A DNA stretch of 43,458 nucleotides from Sphaerisporangium rufum (GCF_016863395.1 NZ_BOOU01000100.1:1-43458); one strand, 5' to 3'; positions 32,533-40,952 are shown, counted from the stretch's first letter. A program made the numbers and translations. The notes: generated by a model not told the origin, from the letters alone.

Positions 32533-34311
32533 GTGAAATTCGCCGTCCCGCCATCGGTCGTCGCCGGCTCCAGACGCCGGTCCGGCTGGCTCGTCGCCCT
32601 GCTGTGCCTGCTGGCCTTGCTCCCGGCGACGTCGGCCCGCGCCGACAATCCGATCGTGCAGACCATCTACACCGCCGACCCCGCTCCGCTGGTGCACAAC
32701 GGTCGCGTCTACCTCTACACCGGCCACGACGAGGACGGCTCGACGTACTTCACCATGAAGGAATGGCGGGTCTACTCGTCGGCCGACATGGTCAACTGGA
32801 CCGACCACGGCTCGCCACTGAGCGTCGCCAGCTTCAGCTGGGCCAGCGCCGACGCGTGGGCCGGGCAGGCCGTCTACCGCAACGGCAAGTTCTACTGGTA
32901 CGTCCCGGTGAAGAACCGGTCGACCGGCCGGATGGCCATCGGGGTGGCGGTCTCCGACAGCCCCACCGGGCCGTTCCGGGACGCCATCGGGCGGCCGCTG
33001 GTGGAGAACGGCGAGATCGACCCCACGGTCTTCATCGATGACGACGGCCAGGCCTACCTGTACTGGGGCAACCCCAATCTCTGGTACGTCCGGCTCAACA
33101 GCGACATGACCTCCTACTCGGGCAGCCCCACCAAGATCTCGCTCACCACGGCCGGCTTCGGCACCCGCACCGGGAACGCCCAGCGCCCCACCCTGTTCGA
33201 AGAGGCCCCCTGGGTCTACAAGCGCAACGGCCTCTACTACAACGTCTACGCGGCGCAGTGCTGCTCGGAGTTCATCGCCTACTCGACCGCGCCCGGCCCG
33301 CTCGGGCCGTGGACCTACCGCGGCACCGTCATGCCCACCCAGGGCAGCAGCTTCACCAACCACCCGGGGGTCATCGACTTCAACGGGAATTCCTACTTCT
33401 TCTACCACAACGGCGCGCTCCCCGGCGGCGGCGGCTACGCCCGGTCGGTGGCGGTGGAGAAGTTCAGCTACCGCTCCGACGGCACCATCCCGACCATGAG
33501 CATGACCACCACCGGCGCGCCCCAGGTCGGCACCCTGGACCCCTACGTCCGCCAGGAGGCGGAGACGATCGCCTGGGAGTCCGGCGTGGAGACCGAAGCC
33601 GCCGGCGAGGGCGGCATGAACGTCGGGCACATCGAGAACGGCGACTACATCAAGGTCAAGGGCGTCGCCTTCGGCTCCGGCGCGCGCACGCTCAACGCGC
33701 GGGTGGCCTCGGCGACCAGCGGCGGCCGGATCGAAGCCCGGCTGGACGGCGCCAATGGAACGCTGGTGGGCACCTGCAACGTGGCGGGCACCGGTGGCTG
33801 GCAGACCTGGACCACCGTCTCCTGTCCGATCAGCGGCGCCACCGGCACCCACGACCTGTACTTCAGGTTCACCGGCGGCAGCGGCTCCCTGTTCAACTTC
33901 AACTGGTGGCAGTTCACCGGCAGCGGCGACCCGACCCCCACGCCGACTCCCACCCCGACCCCCACTCCCACGCCCACACCGACCCCCACGCCCACCCCGA
34001 CTCCGACTCCGGGTGGCGGCGCCTGCAGCGCGACCTATAACACCACCGGTTCGTGGTCCGGCGGCTTCCAGGGCGAGGTCACGGTGAAGGCCGGCAGCGC
34101 CGCGATCAACGGCTGGACGGTCCGGTGGAACCTGAGCGGCGGCCAGTCCATCACCCAGGTCTGGGGCGGGACGCTGAGCACCAGCGGCTCGGCCGTGTCG
34201 GTGGCCAACGCCTCCTACAACGGCTCGCTCCAGCCGGCCGCCTCGACGACGTTCGGCTTCATCGGCAGTGGATCGCCGTCCACTCCCACCCTCACCTGCA
34301 GCGCCTCGTGA
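32533..34311 (+). CDS. Secreted glycoside hydrolase family 43 with CBM6 and CBM2
   Basis: 592-aa modular enzyme: signal peptide to about residue 36 (cleavage near ARA-DN), GH43 five-bladed propeller (about 40-330), CBM6 (about 345-468), a Pro-Thr repeat linker (about 470-497) and a C-terminal CBM2. GH43 catalytic residues are visible as the Asp in YTADPAPLVHNG (base), the Asp in GEIDPTVFIDDDG (pKa modulator) and the Glu in LFEEAPWVYKRNG (acid). Such enzymes release arabinose or xylose from arabinoxylan. CBM6 binds xylan and CBM2 binds cellulose or xylan. GTG start with AAGGGAG upstream and a LacI-type operator. The exact GH43 subfamily is not determined. Confidence 0.93.
   Translation: MKFAVPPSVVAGSRRRSGWLVALLCLLALLPATSARADNPIVQTIYTADPAPLVHNGRVYLYTGHDEDGSTYFTMKEWRVYSSADMVNWTDHGSPLSVASFSWASADAWAGQAVYRNGKFYWYVPVKNRSTGRMAIGVAVSDSPTGPFRDAIGRPLVENGEIDPTVFIDDDGQAYLYWGNPNLWYVRLNSDMTSYSGSPTKISLTTAGFGTRTGNAQRPTLFEEAPWVYKRNGLYYNVYAAQCCSEFIAYSTAPGPLGPWTYRGTVMPTQGSSFTNHPGVIDFNGNSYFFYHNGALPGGGGYARSVAVEKFSYRSDGTIPTMSMTTTGAPQVGTLDPYVRQEAETIAWESGVETEAAGEGGMNVGHIENGDYIKVKGVAFGSGARTLNARVASATSGGRIEARLDGANGTLVGTCNVAGTGGWQTWTTVSCPISGATGTHDLYFRFTGGSGSLFNFNWWQFTGSGDPTPTPTPTPTPTPTPTPTPTPTPTPTPGGGACSATYNTTGSWSGGFQGEVTVKAGSAAINGWTVRWNLSGGQSITQVWGGTLSTSGSAVSVANASYNGSLQPAASTTFGFIGSGSPSTPTLTCSAS
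33930..34012 (+). repeat. Pro-Thr linker repeat within the GH43 gene
   Basis: Imperfect hexamer repeats (CCGACN/CCCACN) encode alternating Pro-Thr dipeptides, the flexible linker between CBM6 and CBM2. The tract is prone to length change by slippage. Confidence 0.9.
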
Positions 34312-34326
34312 GGACCGCGACAGGGC

Positions 34327-34379
34327 AGGCCGGACACCGGTGAGCCACGGGGCCGGATCGCACATCGGCGGTCCGGCCT
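34327..34379. terminator. Hairpin between convergent GH43 and ricT genes
   Basis: 9-bp inverted repeat AGGCCGGAC/GTCCGGCCT (34327-34335 and 34371-34379), with a 35-nt loop, in the 78-bp convergent gap. Confidence 0.45.
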
Positions 34380-34389
34380 CAGGCCCGCC

Positions 34390-35265
34390 TCAGGAGAAGG
34401 GGCCGCCCTGGTCCGGCGGATCGCCGTCGGCGGCCGGCCGCGCGTCGCCGTACCTGGCGTCGTGCTGGCGGCGCGGGGAGCACACGCTGGCCCGCGAGCA
34501 GGAGCAGCGGCGCCCGCCGTCATTCAGCCGGACCACCACCGAGTCGGACGGCACGCTGTGCCCGACCACCGTGCCCGCCCCCTCCGGAGTGCTCACCGCG
34601 GCGCCCACCCGGGGGGCTGACGCGCGGAACTCCTGGTAGAGCGGGTGCTCGTACTTCAGGCAGCACATCAGCCGCCCGCAGGCGCCGGCGATGCGCAGCG
34701 GGTTGACCGGCAGGTCCTGGTCCTTGGCCATCCGCACGGACACCGGCTCGAAATCCTTCAGGAAGGTCGCGCAGCACAGGTCGCGGCCACACGGCCCGAT
34801 GCCGCCCTGCAGCCGGGCCTCGTCGCGCGGGCCGATCTGGCGCAGCTCCACCCGGGCGCGCAGGTTGCGGGCCAGGTCGCGGACCAGCGCCCGGAAGTCG
34901 ACCCGGTGCGGTGCCGAGAAGTAGACGGTGTAGACGTTGTCGGCGTCCAGGTGGTCGATGCCGACGATCTTCATGGGCAGCTCGTGCCGCTTGATCAGCC
35001 GCTTGGCGACGCTGCGGGCCTCGGCCCGACGGCGGCGGTTGGCCTCGTCCCGCCCGAGGTGCTCCTCGCCGGCCAGGCCGGCGCAGACCGGCAGGCCGTC
35101 CACCTCCTCGCTGACCCACTGCGGCGCCCAGACACACTCGGCGACCTCCGGGCCGGCGTCGGTGGGGACGAGCACCTTGTCACCGACCTTGGGGCGGTGT
35201 TCACCGGGATCGAGGTAGTAGAGCCTGCCGTAACGGGTGAAGCTCACGGCCATCATCATCCCCAT
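34390..35265 (-). CDS. ricT: PSP1/RicT-family protein with Cys cluster
   Basis: 291-aa PSP1-domain protein. The diagnostic cysteines are in GGIGPCGRDLCCATFLKDF and GACGRLMCCLKYEHP, which in RicT (YaaT) coordinate an iron-sulfur cluster as part of the RicAFT complex affecting RNase Y and mRNA maturation. That role is known in Bacillus; in actinobacteria it is only inferred. The start MGMMMAVSFTRYG at ATG 35263-35265 is supported by GGAGG 9 nt upstream. The C-terminal Arg/Asp-rich tail is lineage-specific. Lies near holB and tmk, a common neighbourhood. Confidence 0.88.
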   Translation of the reverse strand: MGMMMAVSFTRYGRLYYLDPGEHRPKVGDKVLVPTDAGPEVAECVWAPQWVSEEVDGLPVCAGLAGEEHLGRDEANRRRRAEARSVAKRLIKRHELPMKIVGIDHLDADNVYTVYFSAPHRVDFRALVRDLARNLRARVELRQIGPRDEARLQGGIGPCGRDLCCATFLKDFEPVSVRMAKDQDLPVNPLRIAGACGRLMCCLKYEHPLYQEFRASAPRVGAAVSTPEGAGTVVGHSVPSDSVVVRLNDGGRRCSCSRASVCSPRRQHDARYGDARPAADGDPPDQGGPFS

Positions 35266-35363
35266 GGGACGCCTCCGCCTCCTCGCCGGTACCGGCACCG
35301 CGACGCGCTTCCCGCCACATTACGCTCATACCGGTTGTGTGCGAGAAACGCCCAGTACGCGGG

Positions 35364-35990
35364 TCAGCCTCCGGTCCGGGCCGGCAGGTCGGTTTCATCG
35401 ACAACGTTGGACACTCCCGGCAGAACCCGGGCGGCGTCCAGGATCGCCCGCCGGTCGGCACCTACGGCGATCTTCAGCCGGAGCGACTCCGGCAGATCCG
35501 TTATCTTGATCGTCCTAGCGAAGGCATTGTCGTCGCCGTAAGCCTCTAGGAATCTGCCGTAGGCGGTCTCCTGGCTCTCGAAGCGCAGCTCCCGCACGCC
35601 GGGAAGCTTCCTCAGCGTTCGCTCGATGTGCTTCTTCTCCGCGGCGGTGATCGCGGCACGCCCCTGGCAGGCCTCGAAGGCGTCATTCCGCTTGCACAGG
35701 AAGACAATGATCGCGGTCCGTTTCGACGTCCCCGCCCAGATGGTTCCGGGCGCGGCGGACGGCGCCGCAGCGGCGGGTTCCACCGGTGTCCGGACCGCGG
35801 TCAACCGGTCGTATCCCACCACTCCGGTCAGCGCGATCAGCGTGACGGCCGCCGCCGCCAGCATGGGCGTCCGGGACGGCCGGCGGCGGCGTGGGGCGGT
35901 CAGCGGCCGCACGGTGTGGACGTCCATGGTGCCGGCCGCCGCGCGCAGGGCGTCGCGCAGCCGGTCCTCGGTGACGCGCTCGTCGTTCAT
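35364..35990 (-). CDS. Membrane protein with FtsX-like extracellular domain, anti-sigma-like
   Basis: 208-aa protein. A short cytoplasmic N-terminus (NDERVTEDRLRDALRAAAG) is followed by one membrane helix (about 43-61, MLAAAAVTLIALTGVVGY) and an exported C-terminal domain. The exported part (VFLCKRNDAFEACQGRAAIT, RELRFESQETAYGRFLEAYG, LPESLRLKIAV) reads like the extracellular domain of the cell-division permease FtsX, detached from its four helices. The gene overlaps the sigma-factor stop by ATGA, the usual arrangement for an anti-sigma or sensor partner. The cytoplasmic part is short and is not a clear zinc anti-sigma domain. Confidence 0.8.
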   Translation of the reverse strand: MNDERVTEDRLRDALRAAAGTMDVHTVRPLTAPRRRRPSRTPMLAAAAVTLIALTGVVGYDRLTAVRTPVEPAAAAPSAAPGTIWAGTSKRTAIIVFLCKRNDAFEACQGRAAITAAEKKHIERTLRKLPGVRELRFESQETAYGRFLEAYGDDNAFARTIKITDLPESLRLKIAVGADRRAILDAARVLPGVSNVVDETDLPARTGG

Positions 35991-36523
35991 CGGTCGCCTC
36001 CCAGCTTCCGGGCGAGGGCGGTGAGCCCACGGGTGATGGTCGATCGGGCGGTGCTGCCGCCGACGCCCATCGCGTCGGCGATCTCCGGGTCGGTCAGGCC
36101 GAAGTAGTAGCGCAGCACCAGGGCCTCGCGCTGGCGCGCCGGCAGGCCGTCCAGCGCGAGCAGCACCTCGCGCCGTTCCTCGCCGAGGATGGCCGCGCTC
36201 TCGGCGGACCAGACCGGCGGTTCGTAGGGCACCGGGCGGCGCAGCGAGACGGCGCGGCGGCGCAGCGTCGACCGGCAGCCGTTGAGCACGCAGGACCGGA
36301 CGTAGGCGAGGGCGCGGTCCGGCTCGCGGATGCGCAGCCGCCGGGCGTGCGTGCGTTCGAAGGCCTCCTGGACCACGTCCTCGGCGCCGGCCCGGTCGCC
36401 GAGCAGCAGGAACGCCAGCCGGACCAGGCCGAGGTGGTGGTCGGCGAACAGCGCGGCGAGGTCGACGGGGTCCCGGGACGGCGCCGGCGTGGCCGGCGGC
36501 TCGGTGTCGAGTTCGGTGTTCAC
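35987..36523 (-). CDS. ECF RNA polymerase sigma factor (SigE-family type)
   Basis: 178-aa sigma-70 family ECF factor. Region 2 is HHLGLVRLAFLLLGDRAGAEDVVQEAFERTH. Region 4 is LDGLPARQREALVLRYYFGLTDPEIADAMGVGGSTARSTITRGL with an intact helix-turn-helix. There is no C-terminal extension. Start GTG at 36521-36523; the ribosome-binding site is weak. It is co-translated with the FtsX-ectodomain protein, which probably regulates it. Confidence 0.92.
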   Translation of the reverse strand: MNTELDTEPPATPAPSRDPVDLAALFADHHLGLVRLAFLLLGDRAGAEDVVQEAFERTHARRLRIREPDRALAYVRSCVLNGCRSTLRRRAVSLRRPVPYEPPVWSAESAAILGEERREVLLALDGLPARQREALVLRYYFGLTDPEIADAMGVGGSTARSTITRGLTALARKLGGDR

Positions 36524-36566
36524 GTCACAGAGACGCGGCCGGGCGCCGGATGCTGCTCCGGATATG

Positions 36567-37751
36567 TCAGGAAATGCCGGGTCGCCACAGCGCGATCGTC
36601 ATCGCCTCGACGGCGATCTGCGGGTTGACGTTGGCGGCCAGCCGCTCCCGGCACTCCATGATCACGTCGATCCGCCGCAGGGTGTCCTCCGGGGTGCCGG
36701 ACCGGGCCAGCGCCTCCAGATCGGCCCGATGGTCGCCGGTGGACAGCTCGACCGCGGCGCCGAACTGCACGGCCAGCACGTCCCGATAGAACGCCACCAG
36801 GTCGAGCAACGCCGCGTCCAGCGAGTCGCGCCGCACGCGGGTGGCCCGGGACTTCTGCCGGTCCTCCAGCTCCTTCATCGCGCCGGCGCCGCCGCGAACC
36901 AGCCCCTTGTTCAGCCCCTTGCCGGTGGAGCCCTCGCCGTAGACCTTGCGCAGCTCGGCGGTCTCGACCTCGTTCAGCCGGGCGGTGGCCTCCTCGGCGT
37001 CCTCGGCGGAGGTCTTGACCAGGCGCTCGGCCGCCTCGACGCACGCGCCGACGCCGGTCAGGCCGCGGGGCAGCGCCAGCACGGCCGCGCGCCGGCGGCG
37101 GGCCTCCTCGTCCAGGGCCAGCCGGCGGGCCCTGGACGCGTCGCCCTGGGTGGCCCGGGCGGCGGACTCGGCGACGTCCGGCGGGACGTTCTCCCGGGTG
37201 ACCAGCATGTGGGCGACGGCCGCCGTCGAGGGGGTGGCCAGGGTGACGACCCGGCACCGGGACCGGATGGTCACCATCATGTCGTCCGGCGCCGGCGAGC
37301 ACAGCAGCCACACCGTGCGCGGCGGCGGCTCCTCGATCGCCTTGAGCAGGGCGTTGGCGGCGGCCTCGGTGGCCCGGTCGGCGTCCTCGAAGAGGATCAC
37401 CCGCCACCGGCCGAGGGTCGGCGCCCCGGCGGCGCGCAGCACCAGCTCGCGGGTCTGCTTGACGCTGTAGGACAGCCCCTGCGGGCGGACGGTCTCCACG
37501 TCCGGATGTGACCCGACGGCCACCTGGTGGCACTGGTCGCAGTGGCCGCACCCCTGGTCGGGGCAGAGCAGCGCGGCGGCGAACGCCCGCGCGGCCTCGG
37601 TGCGCCCGGACCCGGGCGGGCCGGTGAACAGCCAGGCGTGCGTCATGCCCGCGCCGCGCCCGCCGGCCAAGGCCTCGGCGCCGGCCGCCGCGGCCTGCCG
37701 CAGCACGACCGCGGCGCGCTCCTGGCCGACCAGGTCGTCGAAGACTGTCAC
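36567..37751 (-). CDS. holB: DNA polymerase III subunit delta'
   Basis: 394-aa AAA+ clamp-loader subunit. The P-loop is GPPGSGRTEAARAF, where Arg replaces the Walker A Lys as usual in delta'. Four zinc-binding Cys are in CPDQGCGHCDQC (about residues 63-74). The arginine-finger SRC appears in VTIRSRCRVVTL. It loads the beta sliding clamp with gamma/tau and delta. Start GTG at 37749-37751. It lies 9 bp downstream of the tmk stop, so the two are likely one transcript. Confidence 0.95.
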   Translation of the reverse strand: MTVFDDLVGQERAAVVLRQAAAAGAEALAGGRGAGMTHAWLFTGPPGSGRTEAARAFAAALLCPDQGCGHCDQCHQVAVGSHPDVETVRPQGLSYSVKQTRELVLRAAGAPTLGRWRVILFEDADRATEAAANALLKAIEEPPPRTVWLLCSPAPDDMMVTIRSRCRVVTLATPSTAAVAHMLVTRENVPPDVAESAARATQGDASRARRLALDEEARRRRAAVLALPRGLTGVGACVEAAERLVKTSAEDAEEATARLNEVETAELRKVYGEGSTGKGLNKGLVRGGAGAMKELEDRQKSRATRVRRDSLDAALLDLVAFYRDVLAVQFGAAVELSTGDHRADLEALARSGTPEDTLRRIDVIMECRERLAANVNPQIAVEAMTIALWRPGIS

Positions 37752-37760
37752 CCGGCCAGG

Positions 37761-39821
37761 TTAGTCGCGGATGGCGGGCATGGTGCCGGTGATGGCCTCG
37801 GTCTCCTGCGGGACCGGGTCGGGGAGGATCTCCCGGATCCGGTCCTGGATGGCCCGGGAGATCTCCTGCTGCCCGGCCAGGCCGTCCACCACCAGGTAAC
37901 GCTCGGGCTCGGCGGCGGCCAGCGCCCGGAACTCCCGGCGCACCCGCTCGTGGAACTCCAGCGGCTCGGACTCGATGCGGTCGGCCGGCGAGGCGAGCCG
38001 GGCCAGCCCGGTCGCCGGCGGCACGTCGATCAGCACGGTGAGGTCGGGGACGAGCGCGCCGGTGGCCCAGGCGTTCACGGTGGCGACGTCGCGGGAGTCG
38101 ATCTCGCGACCCGCGCCCTGGTAGGCCAGCGAGGAGTCGATGTACCGGTCGCAGACCACGACCGCGCCCCGCTCCAGCGCGGGCCGGATGACCTTCTCCA
38201 CGTGCTCGGCGCGGTCGGCCGCGTACAGCAGCGCCTCGGCGCGGGCGGACAGCCCCTGGTGCACCGCGTCCAGCAGGATGGCGCGCAGCCGCATGCCGAC
38301 CTTGGTGGCGCCCGGCTCCCGGGTCTGCACGACGTCGAAGCCCTGGTCGCGCAGCCAGATCGCGACCAGCCGGGACTGGGTGGTCTTGCCGGACCCCTCG
38401 CCGCCCTCGAAGGCGATGAACATGCCATGCGCGTGCTCGGTGGCCTCCGGGACGTACCGCTCGCCGCGCAGCGCCGCCAGCACGTCGGAGCGCAGCGGCA
38501 CCTCGCGCCGGTCGTCCATGTGGCGCAGCGCGAGCACCCCGACCACCACGGCGACCAGGGCGCCGGCCAGCATGACCACGCTCGGGCCGTCGAACGCGTA
38601 CTGCAGGCCGCCGCCGAGCGACAGCGAGTGCCGCCCGAACAGGCCGGCCAGCGCGGGCGCGGCGGCGACGACGAGCAGCAGGGTGACACGCGCCATGGCC
38701 TGCAGGAAGGAGAAGGTGCGGCCGCGGATCGCGTCCTCGACCTCCAGCCCGATGAGGGTGTACCCGATGATCCAGGCGGTGCCGGCGCAGGCGCCCAGCA
38801 CGACCACCAGCATGACGACGATGGCCAGGTTCTGGATCAGCGCGCTGGCGGCCAGCACCACGCCGGCCGCGACGATCGCCAGGCCGAACAGCCGCCGCCG
38901 GGAGAGCTGGCGCAGCAGGCGCGGGCCGAGCACGATGCCGCCGGCCATGCCGGCGAACACGGCGGCGAAGACGGTGCCGTACGCGGCGTCGCCGCCGCCG
39001 AGCGTGACCACGTACAGCTTGGCGACGCCGATGACCGCGCCGCCGGCCGCGAACGCGCCGAGCATGCCGATGACCAGGCCGCGGACCACCCGCCGGCCGC
39101 CGATGTAGCGCCAGCCGTCCACCACCTGCCGCAGCACCGACGGGACGGCGACCGTGCCGGCGTGGCCGCGGGGGAAGCCGCGCATGGTGAAGATCAGGAA
39201 GGCGGACACCAGGTAGGCGACGGCGTTGACGACCAGGGCCAGCCGGGCGGGCTCCCAGGTGAGGCCGGAGGCGGTCCGGCCGAGGAAGTCGACCACCACC
39301 GACAGCAGGGCGAACAGCCCGGCGGCGACCGGCGCGGTGCCGTAGGTGACCAGCAGGCCGAGCTGGTTGGCCTCCTCCAGCCGCTCCCTGGGCACCAGGT
39401 TGGGGACGGTGGCGTCCTTCGCGGGCACCCAGAAGAGGTTGACGCACTCGACGAGCAGCGTGGCGATGATGATCCACTGGTAGCTCCCGACCAGCGGGAT
39501 GGACAGCACCAGCGCCCAGCGCAGCAGGTCGGCGGTGAACATGGTGAGCCGCCGGTCGAACCGGTCGGCGAACACCCCGGCCAGCGGGGCCAGCAGGATG
39601 GCCGGCAGCAGCTTGGCCACGAAGACACCGCCGATCGCCAGGCTCTGCGCCTGGTACCCCGATTGGCGGGTCAGGAAGGCGGCGAAGGCGGTGACGGCGA
39701 TGATGTTCAGCCAGTCGCCCAGGCTGCAGACGCCCATCGCCGTCCACAGCCGGCGGAACTGGGGATTGGCCAGCACGTGGGCGGATTTGCGACGCGAGGC
39801 CGGCCGGCCGGAGGTCGTCAT
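37761..39821 (-). CDS. tmk: MFS-like membrane domain fused to dTMP kinase
   Basis: 686-aa fusion. Residues 15-440 form an MFS-like membrane domain with about 12 helices (FRRLWTAMGVCSLGDWLNII, ADRFDRRLTMFTADLLRWAL). Residues 465-665 form thymidylate kinase: P-loop FIAFEGGEGSGKTTQS, nucleoside motif DRYIDSSLAYQG and the Arg-rich lid. It converts dTMP to dTDP. Fusions of this kind are known in actinomycetes, next to holB. The ATG at 39821 follows TACGCT by 6 nt, so the mRNA is probably leaderless. The transport role of the MFS part is unknown. Confidence 0.93.
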   Translation of the reverse strand: MTTSGRPASRRKSAHVLANPQFRRLWTAMGVCSLGDWLNIIAVTAFAAFLTRQSGYQAQSLAIGGVFVAKLLPAILLAPLAGVFADRFDRRLTMFTADLLRWALVLSIPLVGSYQWIIIATLLVECVNLFWVPAKDATVPNLVPRERLEEANQLGLLVTYGTAPVAAGLFALLSVVVDFLGRTASGLTWEPARLALVVNAVAYLVSAFLIFTMRGFPRGHAGTVAVPSVLRQVVDGWRYIGGRRVVRGLVIGMLGAFAAGGAVIGVAKLYVVTLGGGDAAYGTVFAAVFAGMAGGIVLGPRLLRQLSRRRLFGLAIVAAGVVLAASALIQNLAIVVMLVVVLGACAGTAWIIGYTLIGLEVEDAIRGRTFSFLQAMARVTLLLVVAAAPALAGLFGRHSLSLGGGLQYAFDGPSVVMLAGALVAVVVGVLALRHMDDRREVPLRSDVLAALRGERYVPEATEHAHGMFIAFEGGEGSGKTTQSRLVAIWLRDQGFDVVQTREPGATKVGMRLRAILLDAVHQGLSARAEALLYAADRAEHVEKVIRPALERGAVVVCDRYIDSSLAYQGAGREIDSRDVATVNAWATGALVPDLTVLIDVPPATGLARLASPADRIESEPLEFHERVRREFRALAAAEPERYLVVDGLAGQQEISRAIQDRIREILPDPVPQETEAITGTMPAIRD

Positions 39822-39827
39822 GATGTC

Positions 39828-39833
39828 AGCGTA
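39828..39833 (-). promoter_or_regulatory. -10 box for the leaderless tmk transcript
   Basis: On the reverse strand TACGCT (TAnnnT) is followed by 6 nt and the ATG at 39819-39821. No ribosome-binding site is present. Confidence 0.45.
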
Positions 39834-40013
39834 TCCAGGGGCTCGCTCTGGCAGGGAGGGGTGGATGCCGGCGGCCGAACGCCCGCCTGCTCCGCCGCCG
39901 AGCGTATTACCCGGCGGTGCCCGCCGCAGGCAACATGCGCGGATGGTTACGCACGGGTAGCCGGGACGTCCCCCTCCGGCCACCCCTGCGTGCCCGCCGC
40001 CTCTTGCCAACGC

Positions 40014-40052
40014 TAAGGTTAACCTGTCCTAATTTAGGTAAGGCTAAGCAAC
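40014..40052 (+). promoter_or_regulatory. Tandem iron boxes (IdeR/DmdR type) of the efeUOB operon
   Basis: Two 19-bp sites resemble the IdeR/DmdR1 consensus TTAGGTTAGGCTAACCTAA. Site 2 at 40034-40052 (TTAGGTAAGGCTAAGCAAC) matches 15 of 19 positions. Site 1 at 40014-40032 matches about 14 of 19, with core palindrome AGGTTAACCT. They lie 20-58 bp upstream of the efeU start, so iron-dependent repression is expected. Confidence 0.8.
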
Positions 40053-40071
40053 CGTCCCCAGGGAGTCCCAC

Positions 40072-40920
40072 GTGTTCGCCAGCTATCTGATCGGCCTGCG
40101 CGAGGGCCTGGAGGCGACGCTCGTCGTCTCCATCCTCGTCGCCTTCCTGGTCAAGAGCGAGCGCCGCGACCGGCTGCCGCTCGTCTGGGGCGGTGTCGCC
40201 GCCGCCGTGGCGATCTCCGTCGGGTTCGGCGCGCTGCTCACCTTCACCGCGGCCAACCTGGACTCCCGGCAGCAAGAGCTGTTCGACGGCCTCACCTCGC
40301 TGGCCGCCACGGTCTTCGTCACCTTCATGATCTTCTGGATGCGCGGCGCGGCCCGCCGGCTCTCCGGCGACCTGCGCGCCAAGCTCGGCGAGGCGGTCGG
40401 CCTCGGCGCCGGCGCCGTCGTGCTCGTCGCCTTCCTCGCCGTCGTCCGCGAGGGCCTGGAGACGGCCCTGCTGTTCTTCGCCGCCGCCCAGGGCGCCACC
40501 GCCAGCGCCGCCCCGCTCACCGGCATCCTGCTCGGCCTGGCCACCGCGGTAGCGCTCGGCTGGGTGCTGTACGCCGGCGCGCTGCGCGTCAACCTCACCA
40601 GGTTCTTCACCTGGACCGGCCTGCTGCTGATCCTCGTCGCGGCGGGCATCTTCAAGTACGGGGTGCACGACATGATCGAGGCCGGCGTGGTCGACGTGCT
40701 GGCCGGTCCCGCGTTCGACCTCACCGGCGCCCTGCCGCCGGACGCCTGGTACACCAGCCTGCTGGGCGGCATGTTCAACTTCACCCCGCAGCCGACGGTC
40801 CTGGAGATGATCGCCTGGGTGGCGTACCTGGTGCCGGTGCTGGTGCTGTTCCTTCTGCCCTCGCGCAAGGGCCCGGGCGCCACGCGCACGCCGTCCGCCG
40901 CCGCCGCGCCGGCCTCCTGA
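40072..40920 (+). CDS. efeU: Ferrous iron permease of the FTR1 family
   Basis: 282-aa membrane permease with seven predicted helices. Two REGLE motifs, characteristic of the FTR1/EfeU iron-channel family, lie in LIGLREGLEATLVV (about residue 9) and VVREGLETALLF (about residue 124). The Glu residues coordinate iron. Start GTG 40072 with CAGGGAG upstream. First gene of the operon efeU-efeO-efeB, controlled by the adjacent iron boxes. Confidence 0.95.
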   Translation: MFASYLIGLREGLEATLVVSILVAFLVKSERRDRLPLVWGGVAAAVAISVGFGALLTFTAANLDSRQQELFDGLTSLAATVFVTFMIFWMRGAARRLSGDLRAKLGEAVGLGAGAVVLVAFLAVVREGLETALLFFAAAQGATASAAPLTGILLGLATAVALGWVLYAGALRVNLTRFFTWTGLLLILVAAGIFKYGVHDMIEAGVVDVLAGPAFDLTGALPPDAWYTSLLGGMFNFTPQPTVLEMIAWVAYLVPVLVLFLLPSRKGPGATRTPSAAAAPAS

Positions 40921-40952
40921 CCGCCGTCCTTCCGATCGTGAACTGGAGAATC

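Noticed and set aside
33645-33995. Reverse-strand frame with Gly-Val repeats
   Set aside because: The repeat is the complement of the Pro-Thr linker of GH43 and not a separate protein.
33930-34012. CRISPR-like short tandem repeat
   Set aside because: The hexamer repeats are in frame and encode a Pro-Thr linker; there are no spacers. No CRISPR array was seen anywhere.
32179-34365. Long reverse-strand frame across the GH43 gene
   Set aside because: It opposes a fully recognisable modular glycosidase, and the translation is Val/Gly/Arg-rich with no domain.
36520-39747. Very long open frame opposite holB and tmk
   Set aside because: It is antisense to two genes with clear motifs; the product is Arg/Gly/Pro low complexity, an artefact of high GC.
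37527-40016. Rightward open frame over tmk
   Set aside because: Shadow of the reverse-strand MFS-dTMP kinase fusion; Gln/Gly/His-rich translation typical of antisense high-GC frames.
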